Source: Streptomyces sp. NRRL F-2664
GTDB taxonomy: Bacteria > Actinomycetota > Actinomycetes > Streptomycetales > Streptomycetaceae
Length of the DNA: 64,000 nucleotides
Reading direction: 5' to 3'
Assembly (NCBI RefSeq): GCF_000719345.1
Contig: NZ_JOFX01000008.1
Span: forward strand, 1-64,000
Shown here: positions 1-8,294 of the stretch, piece by piece
Layout of the letters: each line of letters opens with the position of its first letter
Position numbering within the stretch: position 1 is the stretch's first letter
The notes under the pieces: model-generated
What the model saw: the letters and a program-made list of their open reading frames with translations, nothing else
What the model was told of the DNA's origin: nothing
Databases searched by the model: none
Position numbers and translations under genes: made by a program

Positions 1-1
1 A

Positions 2-76
2 CGCCGCATCGACGTCCTCTTCGCCATGCTCCGAGACGGCACCTTCTACCAACCACCCACACCGACTACGGCTTGA
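2..76 (+). pseudogene. IS110-type transposase, C-terminal tail only
   Basis: The window opens inside a plus-strand frame that reads RRIDVLFAMLRDGTFY and stops at 74-76. This resembles the extreme C-terminus of IS110/IS116/IS902-family transposases (the stretch after the Transposase_20 domain). Only 24 codons are in view, so whether the upstream part is intact cannot be judged. The stop is immediately followed by an oppositely oriented IS5-type fragment, which suggests nested or abutting insertion sequences. Confidence 0.45.
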
Positions 77-440
77 CGAAAACCATAGAGGCACCTTTTA
101 ACGCCCTGACATGGCTGGAGTCGACAACCGCCCTTGACCAGTCGAGCCGGGCCGCCGCGTTCAGCTCGGCCAGTAGCACCTCGTGCAGCTGCTGCCAGAC
201 CCCGGCCTCGTTCCAGTCCCGCAGTCGACGCCAGCACGTCATGCCGGACCCGAAGCCGAGCTCCTGGGGCAGGTGTTCCCACTGGATGCCGGTGTGCAGC
301 ACGAACAGGATCCCGCACAGCACCTGCCGATCCGGAACCGGCTTGCGACCCGGGTACCTGAACCGTCGCTCCCGCTTCGGCAAGAGCGGCTCGATCCGCT
401 CCCACAGGTCATCCGACACGATCCACGGTGAAGCCCCCAT
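66..440 (-). pseudogene. IS5-family transposase, N-terminal fragment
   Basis: The protein starts MGASPWIVSDDLWERIEPLL and continues through PGRKPVPDRQVLCGILFVL and the WRRLRDWNEAGVW stretch, which are typical of the N-terminal half of IS5-family (DDE, DUF4096-type) transposases. It breaks off after VVDSSHVRALKG with a non-homologous SMVFVKP tail and a stop. That is close to the first catalytic Asp (VVDSS), so the rest of the catalytic DDE core is missing. The loss lies at the junction with the IS110-type tail at 66-110. The element is dead on its own. An earlier ATG at 479 is possible but adds an Arg-rich extension not usual in the family. Confidence 0.75.
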
Positions 441-502
441 GGCCGGACAACGCCGAACCCGACGACCGGACACGGCCACGAGGAGCGATCCACCTCATTG
501 TG

Positions 503-655
503 TTAGGCGTTCTTAGCCGGAAGCTCGGACTCTTCGAAGATGGCGGAAACTGGGCACTCGGGTACGCAGGCGCCGCAGTCGATGCACACGTACGAGTGGA
601 TAACGGGCATGTTCTCGCCTGCATGGAGCAGTCGACGGGGCATAAATGGGTGTAG
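503..655 (-). pseudogene. Frameshifted ferredoxin remnant
   Basis: One frame gives CPVDCSMQA and the next frame gives MPVIHSYVCIDCGACVPECP followed by VSAIFEESELPAKNA and a stop at 503-505. Together they match the two cluster regions of a bacterial 7Fe/8Fe ferredoxin; CxxCxxCxxxCP is complete in the second. The frame changes between them at about 610-635, and the N-terminal part of the ferredoxin is absent, replaced by unrelated sequence. It is most likely a non-functional remnant. A 35-residue product from the ATG at 608-610 could in principle be made but would hold only one cluster motif. Confidence 0.6.
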
Positions 656-999
656 GTCTCCGTGAAGAACGCGGCCGGTTGGTCGCAGCGTACCATTCGG
701 TTCGGACGGTAATCAGTGGTGTCACCCACAACAGGGAACGGAATTCCCACATTCGACGAATTTCCACCGTTTCCGCGAGCGGCGACGTCGCACTTGCCGT
801 AGGGGTTACCCTTGCCGCTGTTCACTCCGGGAATATTGGAGAAGTTTACCCAGCTGCCCGCTTGAACACGCGAGCTGGACGGACGCCCGAGGTTGTCAGT
901 CATCTTGCCATCGACGTAGACGTACAGGTCCGGCATGTAGCTCTGGTACACGATTCCGTTCGGCGGGTTCGCCTCACCGTTGCCGCCACCCAAGTGCAT
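656..999 (-). pseudogene. Unknown open remnant joined to the ferredoxin fragment
   Basis: An open frame begins at the ATG at 997-999, just behind an in-frame TAG, and runs into the ferredoxin remnant. It is rich in Gly, Asn and Ser, with segments such as YMPDLYVYVDGKMTDNLGRP and GIPFPVVGDTTDYRPNRM. The GC content is visibly lower than in neighbours. No signal peptide or ribosome binding site is seen, and I do not recognise the family. The composition would suit the middle or end of a secreted protein cut off from its start. It may be foreign debris left by the adjacent insertion sequences. Confidence 0.3.
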
Positions 1000-1073
1000 G
1001 GGCTACACGCTGCCGTCGGTGCAGAAAGCCTGAACCCGACGGAGGCGGCCCGGCGTCGGTCAACATCCTCGCC

Positions 1074-1699
1074 TCACAGCCCCCGGCACAGGGCTCCCCC
1101 ACCGTGCCGATCGACTCCAGCAGTCGGCACCGCCGCCGTCACTGCCACAAGCGCGAGGGTCCTCTCGCCCAGGTCATCCGCCCCCACGCAGCGCAAAGGC
1201 TTCCCGCCTCTCCGCCGACTCGCCAACCAGGTCGGGATGAGCACCGCGTCCGGCAGCACGGCTCGGAGGGAGCGGACGAACCGCGGGCCTCCCACGTGGG
1301 CGGGGAAGATCTTGGCCGCTCCGGCGGACCGGACGGCGGAGGCGATCTCGGCCGGGGTGTAACCGCCCTCGATGAAGACGGCCCCGCGCCGCCGGGCGAC
1401 TGCGCGCACCTCGGGCGCCGGGTAGGGGGAGACGAGGAACGCGGCGCCCGCGTCCAGGGCGGTCTCGGCCTGCGCGGTGGTACTCACGGTGCCCGCGCCG
1501 ATCAGCGGGGACGCCCGTGTCCGTCCGCGAGCGGGACCGTCCGGGCGACCGCGGCGGGCCGGCCGGGGGTGGAGGTGGCCAGCTCCACGGCGCGGCAGCC
1601 GGCGGCGAGCAGGACGGTGGCGGCACGGACGGCCGCGTCGGCGCCGGCGTTGCGGAGCACCGGCAGGAGTCGCTGGGCGGCCAGGACCGCGTACGGGTG
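1074..1699 (-). pseudogene. KDPG/KHG aldolase (Eda-type), frameshifted
   Basis: Two overlapping frames together make one aldolase of about 200 residues. The N-terminal part (about 1699-1505) reads LLPVLRNAGADAAVRAATVL and CRAVELATSTPG, the usual first strands of a 2-keto-3-deoxy-6-phosphogluconate / 4-hydroxy-2-oxoglutarate aldolase. The C-terminal part, in another frame (about 1505-1074), reads LIGAGTVSTTAQAETALDAG, FLVSPYPAPEV and GAAKIFPAHVGGP, the last carrying the Schiff-base lysine in its KIFPA context. The frame changes near 1500-1520. The extreme C-terminus is rich in stray residues. If this is not a sequencing error the gene is dead; in life it would cleave KDPG to pyruvate and glyceraldehyde-3-phosphate. 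Confidence 0.65.
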
Positions 1700-2036
1700 G
1701 CTGGACAGGGGATCCTCCGATCCTCCCCGTCGTCCCACGGGTGGCCCTGCGTAGCGCCCGGTGGATGACGATGTGGTCCAGACCATACGCACAGCGGGAG
1801 TTGGCGCGCCGTCGAATGCCGCGAATGCCGGGAACCCCCGGGTGGCCGACGGGGCGGCGAACGAGCCGACCGCCCGCCGTACCCGGAACAGCCTTCCTCG
1901 GCCCGCCGGATCGCCCGTTCGGCGCAGTGGTGGGCCGGCGTGGTCGGCGGCGTCGTTCCACGGCCGCCGCGCGCGCCGCGGCGCAGGGGCCGGCGCCTGC
2001 GCCGTGACCCCGGTGGGTGCCTGGGAATGGCCTCCG

Positions 2037-2064
2037 GGAAAATTCTTCCGATTAACTGTTATCG
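2037..2064 (+). promoter_or_regulatory. Possible ECF-type promoter of the sigma-CAP gene
   Basis: The 432 bases between the aldolase remnant and the sigma gene hold no recognisable gene. Within them GGAAAA at 2037-2042 is followed after about 15 bases by GTTATCG (2058-2064), in an AT-rich island. This is loosely like the GGAAC / CGTT pair used by ECF sigma factors, which often autoregulate. It lies about 68 bases before the start codon. The match is imperfect and the call is an inference. Confidence 0.22.
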
Positions 2065-2131
2065 AGGCCCGCCTCCGCGGTCTCCCATGTATCGGGCATC
2101 ATCGACCGCCGGTACGGACAGGGACATTCAC

Positions 2132-3865
2132 ATGACTACTCAGCACACCGCAGCGCTCGTGGCAGCGGCTCGCGCGGGCGATCCCCGCGCCCAGGACGAG
2201 CTCGTCGGCGCCCACCTCCCGCTCGTCTACAACATCGTCGGGCGGGCCCTGGGCGGCTCCTGCGACGTGGACGACGTGGTGCAGGACACGATGCTGCGGG
2301 CCCTGGACGGGCTGGGCGGTCTGCGTGCCGAGGAGTCCTTCCGGTCCTGGCTGGTGGCCATCGCGATGAACCGGGTGCGGGCGCACTGGCAGGCCCGGCA
2401 GAGCGGTTTCGGCGAGAGCACCCTGGAGTCGGCGTGGGACGTGGCCGACCCGGGGGCGGACTTCGTCGACCTGACCGTCGTACGCCTGAACCTGGCGGGC
2501 CAGCGGCGCGAGACGGCCCGGGCGACGCGCTGGCTGGAGCCCGAGGACCGCGCCCTGCTGTCGCTGTGGTGGCTGGAGTGCGCCGGGGAGCTGACCCGGG
2601 CGGAGGTCGCCTCGGCACTCGAGCTGTCCCCGCAGCACACGGCGGTCCGCGTGCAGCGCATGAAGGCACAGCTGGAGGCGGCGCGGGTGGTGGAGCGCGC
2701 CCTGGACACGCAGCCGGCGTGCGAGGAGCTGCGGGCCGTGCTCGGCGGCTGGGACGGGCAGCCGTCGGCGCTGTGGCGCAAGCGAATAGCCCGTCACGCG
2801 CGGGAATGCGTACGGTGCTCCGGCCTGTGGAGCGGACTGGTCCCGGCGGAGGGGCTGCTGGCCGGTCTGGCCCTCGTCCCCGTCTCGGCGGCCCTGCTGG
2901 CAGGGATGCGTACGGCCGGGACGGCCGGCTTCGACCCCGCGACCGTGGCCTACGCCCACGGGACGGACGGTACGGGCGGCGCCGGCGGCCTGGGCAGCGG
3001 GGACGGGGCCGGCGGGGAGGCCGCCCACGGCGGATTCCCCGACGCGGCGACCCAGCTGACTCCGGTGGCGCACGCGAGCACGGGGACGGATACGGGCAGG
3101 GGCGCGGGCCGGGGTGGCGCCGGCGGCCGGGGCGCGCTGCGCAAGCGCCGGCAGAGCCGCCGCCGGGTGGTCGGCGGCGCTGTGGTCGCCGCCTGCGTCG
3201 CGGGCGGCGGCCTGGCCTACCTGGGCGGGCTGCCCGGTTCCGGCAGCCCCGAGGACGAGGGCGGCACGTCCGCCGCGCCGCTGGCGGCCCTGTCGGCCAC
3301 GGAGTCGCCCGGGGGCGCCTCGCCGTCGGCCTCCCCGTCACCGTCCGCGTCGGCCTCGCCGTCCCCGTCCGCCTCCGCTTCCGCCTCGGCCCCGTCGAGC
3401 CCGACCGCGAGTGCGAGCCCCGTGCAGAGCCGCAGCAGCTCGCCGAGCCCGCGTCCCGCGACGCCCAAGCCGGCGCCGGCCCCGCCGGGCATCGCGGGCC
3501 AGGTGGTGGCCCTGGTCAACGCCGAGCGCACGGCGGCCGGCTGCGGCCCCTTGCGGGAGGACCCGCAGCTGCGGGCGGCCGCGCAGGGGCACTCCGACGA
3601 CATGGCCGCACGGAACTTCTTCGACCACACCAACCCGGACGGCAAGGACCCCGGTGAGCGCACGACGGCGGCCGGCTACCGCTGGTCGACGTACGGCGAG
3701 AACATAGCGAAGGGCCAGCAGACGGCGCAGTCGGTGATGGACTCCTGGATGAAGAGCCCGGGCCACCGCGCGAACATCCTCAACTGCTCCTTCAAGGACA
3801 TCGGCGTAGGCGTACACCAGGGCGCAGGCGGCCCCTGGTGGACGCAGAAGTTCGGGGCCAGATAG
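2132..3865 (+). CDS. Sigma-70-family (ECF-like) factor fused to membrane anchor and CAP domain
   Basis: A 577-residue fusion. Residues about 5-90 are sigma region 2 (DDVVQDTMLRAL, FRSWLVAIAMNRVRAHW) and 135-190 region 4 (LSPQHTAVRVQRMKAQLEAA). Residues 215-232 hold HARECVRC, an H-x3-C-x2-C motif like zinc-binding anti-sigma domains. Then come a Gly-rich linker, basic residues before a single membrane helix at about 345-366, a Ser/Pro linker (390-450), and a C-terminal CAP (SCP/PR1, YkwD-like) domain at 455-577 with GHSDDMAARNFFDHTNPDG, YGENIA and SWMKSPGHRANIL. The positive-inside rule puts the sigma part in the cytoplasm and CAP outside. I chose the ATG at 2132 because region 2 starts right after it; an upstream extension from 1940 is Arg-rich and looks non-coding. 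It probably senses something at the envelope. Confidence 0.85.
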   Translation: MTTQHTAALVAAARAGDPRAQDELVGAHLPLVYNIVGRALGGSCDVDDVVQDTMLRALDGLGGLRAEESFRSWLVAIAMNRVRAHWQARQSGFGESTLESAWDVADPGADFVDLTVVRLNLAGQRRETARATRWLEPEDRALLSLWWLECAGELTRAEVASALELSPQHTAVRVQRMKAQLEAARVVERALDTQPACEELRAVLGGWDGQPSALWRKRIARHARECVRCSGLWSGLVPAEGLLAGLALVPVSAALLAGMRTAGTAGFDPATVAYAHGTDGTGGAGGLGSGDGAGGEAAHGGFPDAATQLTPVAHASTGTDTGRGAGRGGAGGRGALRKRRQSRRRVVGGAVVAACVAGGGLAYLGGLPGSGSPEDEGGTSAAPLAALSATESPGGASPSASPSPSASASPSPSASASASAPSSPTASASPVQSRSSSPSPRPATPKPAPAPPGIAGQVVALVNAERTAAGCGPLREDPQLRAAAQGHSDDMAARNFFDHTNPDGKDPGERTTAAGYRWSTYGENIAKGQQTAQSVMDSWMKSPGHRANILNCSFKDIGVGVHQGAGGPWWTQKFGAR

Positions 3866-3950
3866 CCCGGAACCCACCAGGCCCGGCCCGACCCGAGCCG
3901 ACCGACGCCGCACGGCCGGCCCTGGCCCGCCCACGACCGCTGAACGCCCC

Positions 3951-5342
3951 TCAGTGGTGGAAGCCCGACTGGGGTGGTGCGGCCGGTACGGGCGGCGGTG
4001 TCGCCGTCAGGTGCTCGACGGCTCGCCGCATGTCCTCCACGAGCAGGGCGATCTGGTCGCGGGTCACTCCGTGGCGGACCAGGACGCGCTGGATGACGGT
4101 GTCGTCGCGGTCGGCCGGCAGCGGGTACGAGGGCACCTGCCAGCCGCGCATGCGCAGCCGGTCGGAGAGGTCGTAGAGGGTGAAGGGGGAGGCAGCCGGG
4201 TCGGTGAGGGTGTAGGAGACGGCCGGGAGGGCCCCCTGGCCGTCGTAGAGGAGGGTGAAGGGGCCCATTTCGGCGATCCGTCCCGCCAAGTACTGGGCGG
4301 TGTCGGCGCAGGCCTGCTGGACCCGGCGGTAACCGCCCCGGCCCAGCCGCAGGAAGAGGTAGTACTGGGCGATGATCTCGCCGCCGGGGCGGGAGAAGTT
4401 GAGGGCGAAGGTCGGCATGTCGCCGCCGAGGTAGTCCACCTTGAAGACCAGGTCCGCGGGGAGCAGCTCGGCGGAGCGCCAGATGATCCAGCCGACGCCG
4501 AGGGGCGCGAGCCCGTACTTGTGGCCGGAGGTGTTGATGGAGGCGACGCGCGGCAGCCGGAAGTCCCACACGACGTCGGGGTGGAGGAAGGGCGCGACGA
4601 AGCCGCCGCTCGCGGCGTCGACGTGAAGGGGGATGTCCCAGCCGTGCTCGGCCTGGATCCGGTCCAGCTCGGCGGCGAGTTCGGCGACGGGCTCGTAGTC
4701 GCAGGTGTAGGTGACACCGAGGATGGCGACGACGCCGATGGTGTTCTCGTCGACGTGCTCGGCGAGCTGGTGGGGCTGCAGGCCGGTGGCGCCGGGCTCC
4801 AGCGGGACCTGGCGCAGTTCGACGTCGAAGTAGCGGGCGAACTTGTCCCAGCAGATCTGGACCGGGCCGCAGACGAGGTTGGGGCGGTCGACGGGGAGCC
4901 CTTCGGCGCGGCGGCGTTCGCGCCAGCGCCACTTGAGCGCGAGCCCGCCGAGCATGGCGGCTTCGCTGGAGCCCGTGGTGGAACATCCGGTGGCGGTGGT
5001 ACCGGCGGGTGCGTTCCACAGGTCGGCCAGGATGTTGACGCACCGGGACTCGATCTCGGCGGTCTGCGGGTACTCGTCCTTGTCGATCATGTTCTTGTCG
5101 AGGCAGACGTTCATCAGGCGGTGCACGCCCTCGTCCGACCAGGTGGTGCAGAAGGTCGCGAGGTTCTGGGCGGCGTTGCCGTCGAGGAGGAGCTCGTTGC
5201 GGAGCAGTTCGTAGACGACCTCCGTGGGCGAGTGCTCCTCCGGAATCCGGTACTTGGGGAGGATCTGGCCGCTCAGCGTGGACGCGAAAACGTCCGTGTC
5301 GGCGTCCTGGCGGTGTGCGTCCTTCGTCTCATGGAGAGCCAT
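3951..5342 (-). CDS. gadB: Glutamate decarboxylase, PLP-dependent
   Basis: 463 residues, almost exactly the length of E. coli GadA/GadB (466). The PLP Schiff-base lysine is K275 in NTSGHKYG; D242 in HVDAASGG is the pyridine-nitrogen aspartate; GCSTTGSSEAAMLGG is the group II decarboxylase N-terminal motif. It converts glutamate to GABA and CO2 in the cytoplasm, consuming a proton, so it serves acid tolerance or GABA metabolism. The start at 5342 removes a 16-residue upstream extension with no family counterpart, and it sits right behind a -10-like TATAGT, hinting at a leaderless message. The gene lies 47 bases behind the MFS gene on the same strand and may also be reached by read-through. The C-terminal Pro/Ala tail ends QSGFHH. 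Confidence 0.95.
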   Translation of the reverse strand: MALHETKDAHRQDADTDVFASTLSGQILPKYRIPEEHSPTEVVYELLRNELLLDGNAAQNLATFCTTWSDEGVHRLMNVCLDKNMIDKDEYPQTAEIESRCVNILADLWNAPAGTTATGCSTTGSSEAAMLGGLALKWRWRERRRAEGLPVDRPNLVCGPVQICWDKFARYFDVELRQVPLEPGATGLQPHQLAEHVDENTIGVVAILGVTYTCDYEPVAELAAELDRIQAEHGWDIPLHVDAASGGFVAPFLHPDVVWDFRLPRVASINTSGHKYGLAPLGVGWIIWRSAELLPADLVFKVDYLGGDMPTFALNFSRPGGEIIAQYYLFLRLGRGGYRRVQQACADTAQYLAGRIAEMGPFTLLYDGQGALPAVSYTLTDPAASPFTLYDLSDRLRMRGWQVPSYPLPADRDDTVIQRVLVRHGVTRDQIALLVEDMRRAVEHLTATPPPVPAAPPQSGFHH

Positions 5343-5348
5343 GCCTGG

Positions 5349-5354
5349 ACTATA
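5349..5354 (-). promoter_or_regulatory. -10-like TATAGT directly before gadB start
   Basis: On the minus strand CACCTATAGTCCAGGC ends just before the gadB ATG at 5342. TATAGT fits a vegetative -10 hexamer, and its distance to the ATG (6 bases) would put the transcript start at or next to the start codon. Leaderless messages of this kind are common in Streptomyces. No clear -35 is seen. Confidence 0.35.
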
Positions 5355-5389
5355 GGTGACGAATAACCGCATCCCAGGCACCCCGGACA

Positions 5390-6697
5390 TCAGGCGTCAC
5401 GCAGGCCCGGCACGGGACAGAGGCGCCGGTCGTGGGCGGTCCACAGCAGGGCGGCGGCCAGCATGCAGGTGGCGCCCAGCAGCCAGGGCAGGGGGCCCGG
5501 CGGCAGGAAGCCCGCGGCGGCGCCGGTGAGGGCCGCGGTCAGCTGGAGGGAGAGGGACTGCGCGGACAGGGCCGTGGCCCGGCCCGACCCGTCCACGCGC
5601 CGGTGCAGGAGCTCGTTCTCGTTCGGGCCCGCCGCGCCGCGGCCGAGGTAGACCAGCCCGAAGCCGGTTGCGCCGAGGGCCGCCGAGGCCGCCCCGGACG
5701 ACGCCGCCGAGGTGGCGAGCAGGAGCAGGCCGCCCGCGCAGACCGCAAGACCCGTCAGGACGGCCCGCCGCCCCTCGCCCGTGAGCCGGGCGGTCAGCGG
5801 CGCGAGGTGGGCGCCGAGGGCGGAGCAGGCGAATCCGGCGCAGGCGAGCCCGGCGTAGAGCACCGCGCCCGATTCCGGAGTACCCGTCAGAACGGCGGTG
5901 CGGCCCGGGGTGAGCAGTTCCACCACCGCCAGCGCACTGCCGGCGCCCGCCGCGCTCAGGAGGACCCGGCGCACCACCGCGTCCCGTGCGGCCAGGCGCA
6001 GCCCGCCCGCCACCGTGGCCGGGACGCCCCGCAGTACGCGGACCGGCGTGGTTGCCGGCCGGGGAGGCTCGTGGAGGGAGGTCAGGACGTACAGGACGAA
6101 GACGACCTCGACCGCCGCGCCGAGCAGCAGCGGCCAGGACAGGGGCAGGACCAGTCCGGACGTCGCCGCACTCAGCCGGGCCCCGGGGTCGGGGCCGAGC
6201 CCGAGGAGCCAGGGCAGCGCGCCGCCGAGCAGGGTGCCGCACGCGAGCGCGACGGAGGTGGCGGAGGCCCCGCGGGCCAGCCCGGTGCGCAGTTCGGCGC
6301 CGGGACCGGAGCGGGCGTGGACGGTGTCGACGTACCAGGCTTCGGCCGGACCGCTGGACAGGGCGCGGCCGGCGCCGACGAGGGCCATGCCGAGGGCGAG
6401 CTGCCAGGTGGCCGTGCCCAGGGCCACGAGGATCAGCGCGGCCAGGTTGGACATGCCGGCGGCTGCCAGGACGACGCGGCGCCCGAGGACGTCGGACAGC
6501 CCGCCGGTGGGCAGCTCCAGCGCTGCGGCGGTGAGGGAGTGCGCGGCGAGGCAGCCGGCGACGGCCGCAAGGGTCAGGCCGCGCTCGCTGAGCAGCAGGA
6601 TCAGGGGGGCGATGGTCAGCCCCAGCGGCAGCCAGTACAGGACGCACACCGTGACGTAGCGTCGGCGTGCGGCGTGCGGGTCCGGCGCCCGGTTCAC
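5390..6697 (-). CDS. MFS transporter (drug/metabolite efflux type)
   Basis: 435 residues with about twelve hydrophobic segments. The first is VCVLYWLPLGLTIAPLILLL; LSDVLGRRVVLAAAGMSN is the cytoplasmic loop 2-3 motif (D-x-x-G-R-R) that marks the major facilitator superfamily. It is expected to exchange a small molecule against protons in the cell membrane; the substrate cannot be told from sequence. The start is GTG, overlapping the stop of the ArsR-type gene by four bases (GTGA at 6694-6697), so the two are translationally coupled and the regulator very likely controls this transporter. gadB follows 47 bases downstream, which raises the possibility of a GABA- or glutamate-related substrate, but that is a guess. 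Confidence 0.88.
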   Translation of the reverse strand: MNRAPDPHAARRRYVTVCVLYWLPLGLTIAPLILLLSERGLTLAAVAGCLAAHSLTAAALELPTGGLSDVLGRRVVLAAAGMSNLAALILVALGTATWQLALGMALVGAGRALSSGPAEAWYVDTVHARSGPGAELRTGLARGASATSVALACGTLLGGALPWLLGLGPDPGARLSAATSGLVLPLSWPLLLGAAVEVVFVLYVLTSLHEPPRPATTPVRVLRGVPATVAGGLRLAARDAVVRRVLLSAAGAGSALAVVELLTPGRTAVLTGTPESGAVLYAGLACAGFACSALGAHLAPLTARLTGEGRRAVLTGLAVCAGGLLLLATSAASSGAASAALGATGFGLVYLGRGAAGPNENELLHRRVDGSGRATALSAQSLSLQLTAALTGAAAGFLPPGPLPWLLGATCMLAAALLWTAHDRRLCPVPGLRDA

Positions 6698-7401
6698 GCG
6701 CCGCCCCCATCGTTCGCGCGGTCCGTAGCGGCGTCGACACCCCCGGCACCGGCAGCCCCGGCATCAGCATCACTGGCACCGGTACCCCCGCCGACGGCGT
6801 CCGCCTCGGACGCGGGGTCGCGCCGGGCCAGTGGCAGGCCGGCGGTGAGCAGGACGACTCGGAGCGCGCGCGGGTCGCCCGCGTCGCGTGCGGTGAGTTC
6901 CTCCAGCTTCCGGTCGAAGGCCGCGCGGAGTTCGGTGAGGGACTCGGGGGTCAGCCGGGGTATCCGGTCGCTGATCCCGGCGGGCTCCACCCACTCGCGG
7001 CCCAGCAGCCCGTCGGCCATGTCGGCCTCGTGGCGGGCGAGGGAGGTCGCGAGGTGCTCGATCTGCGCCTTGCGGGCGAGGTTGACGTAGGCGCGGCTGC
7101 CCGCCGTGGCTCCCATGGCCTCGTTGCTCCAGGAGGTCAGGGCGTGCACGGCCCGCCAGCGGCGCTCCCGGCCGTCGCGGTGCTCGGCCTCGGCCACGAA
7201 CGCGTACTTCGCCAGCACCCGCAGGTGGTAGCTGGTGGATGCGGACGACTCCCCCGTCCTCACGGCGAGTTCGCTGGCCGTGGCGGGCCCGTCCTGCCGG
7301 AGCATCCCCAGCAGCCGGATGCGCAGGGGGTGGGTGAGCGCCTTGAGTGCGGCCGCGTCCCGTTCGGGATCGAGAACGCGTTTTTGATCTTCGCTGGCCA
7401 T
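6694..7401 (-). CDS. ArsR/HTH_20-type transcriptional regulator
   Basis: 235 residues. Residues about 10-95 form a winged helix: AALKALTHPLRIRLLGMLRQ, then GPATASELAVRTGESSASTS followed by YHLRVL, the recognition helix of helix_turn_helix domain 20 / ArsR-like regulators. The C-terminal half is helical and ends in a low-complexity Gly/Ala/Asp tail rich in repeats, unlikely to be structured. The ATG at 7401 starts right at the conserved region. It is coupled to the MFS gene through a GTGA overlap, so it is the probable local repressor of transporter expression. Direct repeats lie 38-63 bases upstream of its start. Confidence 0.88.
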   Translation of the reverse strand: MASEDQKRVLDPERDAAALKALTHPLRIRLLGMLRQDGPATASELAVRTGESSASTSYHLRVLAKYAFVAEAEHRDGRERRWRAVHALTSWSNEAMGATAGSRAYVNLARKAQIEHLATSLARHEADMADGLLGREWVEPAGISDRIPRLTPESLTELRAAFDRKLEELTARDAGDPRALRVVLLTAGLPLARRDPASEADAVGGGTGASDADAGAAGAGGVDAATDRANDGGGA

Positions 7402-7438
7402 GAGGGGGAGGGTAGGGCGGCCCGCGCCGTTTCCAGAA

Positions 7439-7464
7439 GTACTTTTGCAGAACTTCTTTTGCAA
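7439..7464. promoter_or_regulatory. Direct-repeat operator candidate before the ArsR-type gene
   Basis: Two tandem copies of a T-rich unit, GTACTTTTGCAG (7439-7450) and AACTTCTTTTGCAA (7451-7464), share the core ACTT--TTTTGCA with about 13 bases between equivalent positions. They stand out from the very GC-rich surroundings and lie 38-63 bases upstream of the regulator's ATG. Direct repeats at the promoter of an ArsR-type gene are the usual autoregulatory operator arrangement. Confidence 0.5.
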
Positions 7465-7501
7465 AGCCCGCCCCCGGCCCCCGTCGGGGCGCGGCGGGTC
7501 G

Positions 7502-8236
7502 TCATCCGCGGGTGCGGGCCTGGAGGTACGCGTCCAGCTCCGCGGCGCCGGACAGCAGAGCGCGGCCGCGTGCGGACAGGCGCTCGCGCCATGTGAGCAG
7601 CGCCGCTTCCAGGGGCTCCGGGCCGCCGGCGGCGCGCACCTGTGCGAGCAGCGGGGCGATCTGCTCCAGCGGGTAGCCGCCACGGCGGAGTTGGCGGGTC
7701 AGGCGGGCGTCCCGTACGGCGGCCCCGTCGTAGACGCGGTAGCCGGTCAGCGGGTCGCGGCGGGGGCGGACGAGGCCGGCCTTCTCCCAGGCGCGCAGCG
7801 TCGCGGGTCTGATGCCCAGCTGGTCCGCGAGCGGCCCGATGAAGGACTCGGCCGTGGCGGTCGGCGTGGCGGGCGCCGCGGCGGTCGGCTCCAGGTCGCG
7901 AAGGGCATTCTCCACGGCCCGCAGGGTGCGCCGGTCGTCGAGCAGTTGGGCGTGGCTCTCGTCGATGAGCCGGAACGCCTCGTCGGCCGCGCCCTCGTTC
8001 ACGGCGCGCATGATCGCGCTCGCCGTCCGGTGGCCGTGGCCGGGGACGAGGGCGAGGAAGGCGTCCAGGGCGCGGGCGTGCAGTGGTGTGTAGGTGCGGT
8101 AGCCGTGGGGCGTGCGCTCGGCGGCGGGGAGGACGCCGGCCTCCTCGTAGTTCCGGACAGCCTGGGTGGACAGGCCGTGCCCGCGCGCCAGGTCCACCGG
8201 CCGGAGCCGTATCACCGTTTGAAGCTTTGAGGCCAT
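7502..8236 (-). CDS. MerR-family regulator (TioE-like, two HTH segments)
   Basis: 244 residues. Residues 10-50 are a MerR winged helix (RPVDLARGHGLSTQAVRNYE then YRTYT). A second MerR-like segment lies at about residues 140-175 (LGIRPATLRAWEKAGLV, GYRVYD), the layout described for TioE-type regulators. No cysteine pattern for metal sensing is visible. The gene is divergent from the erythromycin-esterase-like gene. The chosen ATG at 8234-8236 overlaps an ATG on the opposite strand at 8235, leaving only about 58 bases of shared control region. It most likely regulates the esterase gene and itself. Confidence 0.88.
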   Translation of the reverse strand: MASKLQTVIRLRPVDLARGHGLSTQAVRNYEEAGVLPAAERTPHGYRTYTPLHARALDAFLALVPGHGHRTASAIMRAVNEGAADEAFRLIDESHAQLLDDRRTLRAVENALRDLEPTAAAPATPTATAESFIGPLADQLGIRPATLRAWEKAGLVRPRRDPLTGYRVYDGAAVRDARLTRQLRRGGYPLEQIAPLLAQVRAAGGPEPLEAALLTWRERLSARGRALLSGAAELDAYLQARTRG

Positions 8237-8273
8237 GGACCGCACGATAGCGCGGCAAAGTTTCAACCGGAGC

Positions 8274-8291
8274 TTCAACGATACCGTTGAA
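8274..8291. promoter_or_regulatory. Perfect inverted repeat, probable MerR operator
   Basis: TTCAACG-ATAC-CGTTGAA is a perfect 7-base inverted repeat with a 4-base centre, three bases before the esterase-like gene's ATG (8295). A further half-site, TTTCAACC, lies at 8261-8268. MerR-family proteins bind such dyads between promoter elements. Its place so near the start codon suggests a short or leaderless transcript on the plus strand, or repression by blocking the start. Confidence 0.55.
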
Positions 8292-8294
8292 GGC

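Noticed and set aside
3114..3707. A plus-strand Arg/Pro-rich frame in the sigma-CAP gene
   Set aside because: Another frame of the Ser/Pro stalk region, pure low complexity with no motif.
8235..8294. An earlier ATG for the esterase-like gene
   Set aside because: It overlaps the MerR start codon, would translate the operator and adds 20 residues that do not fit the family.
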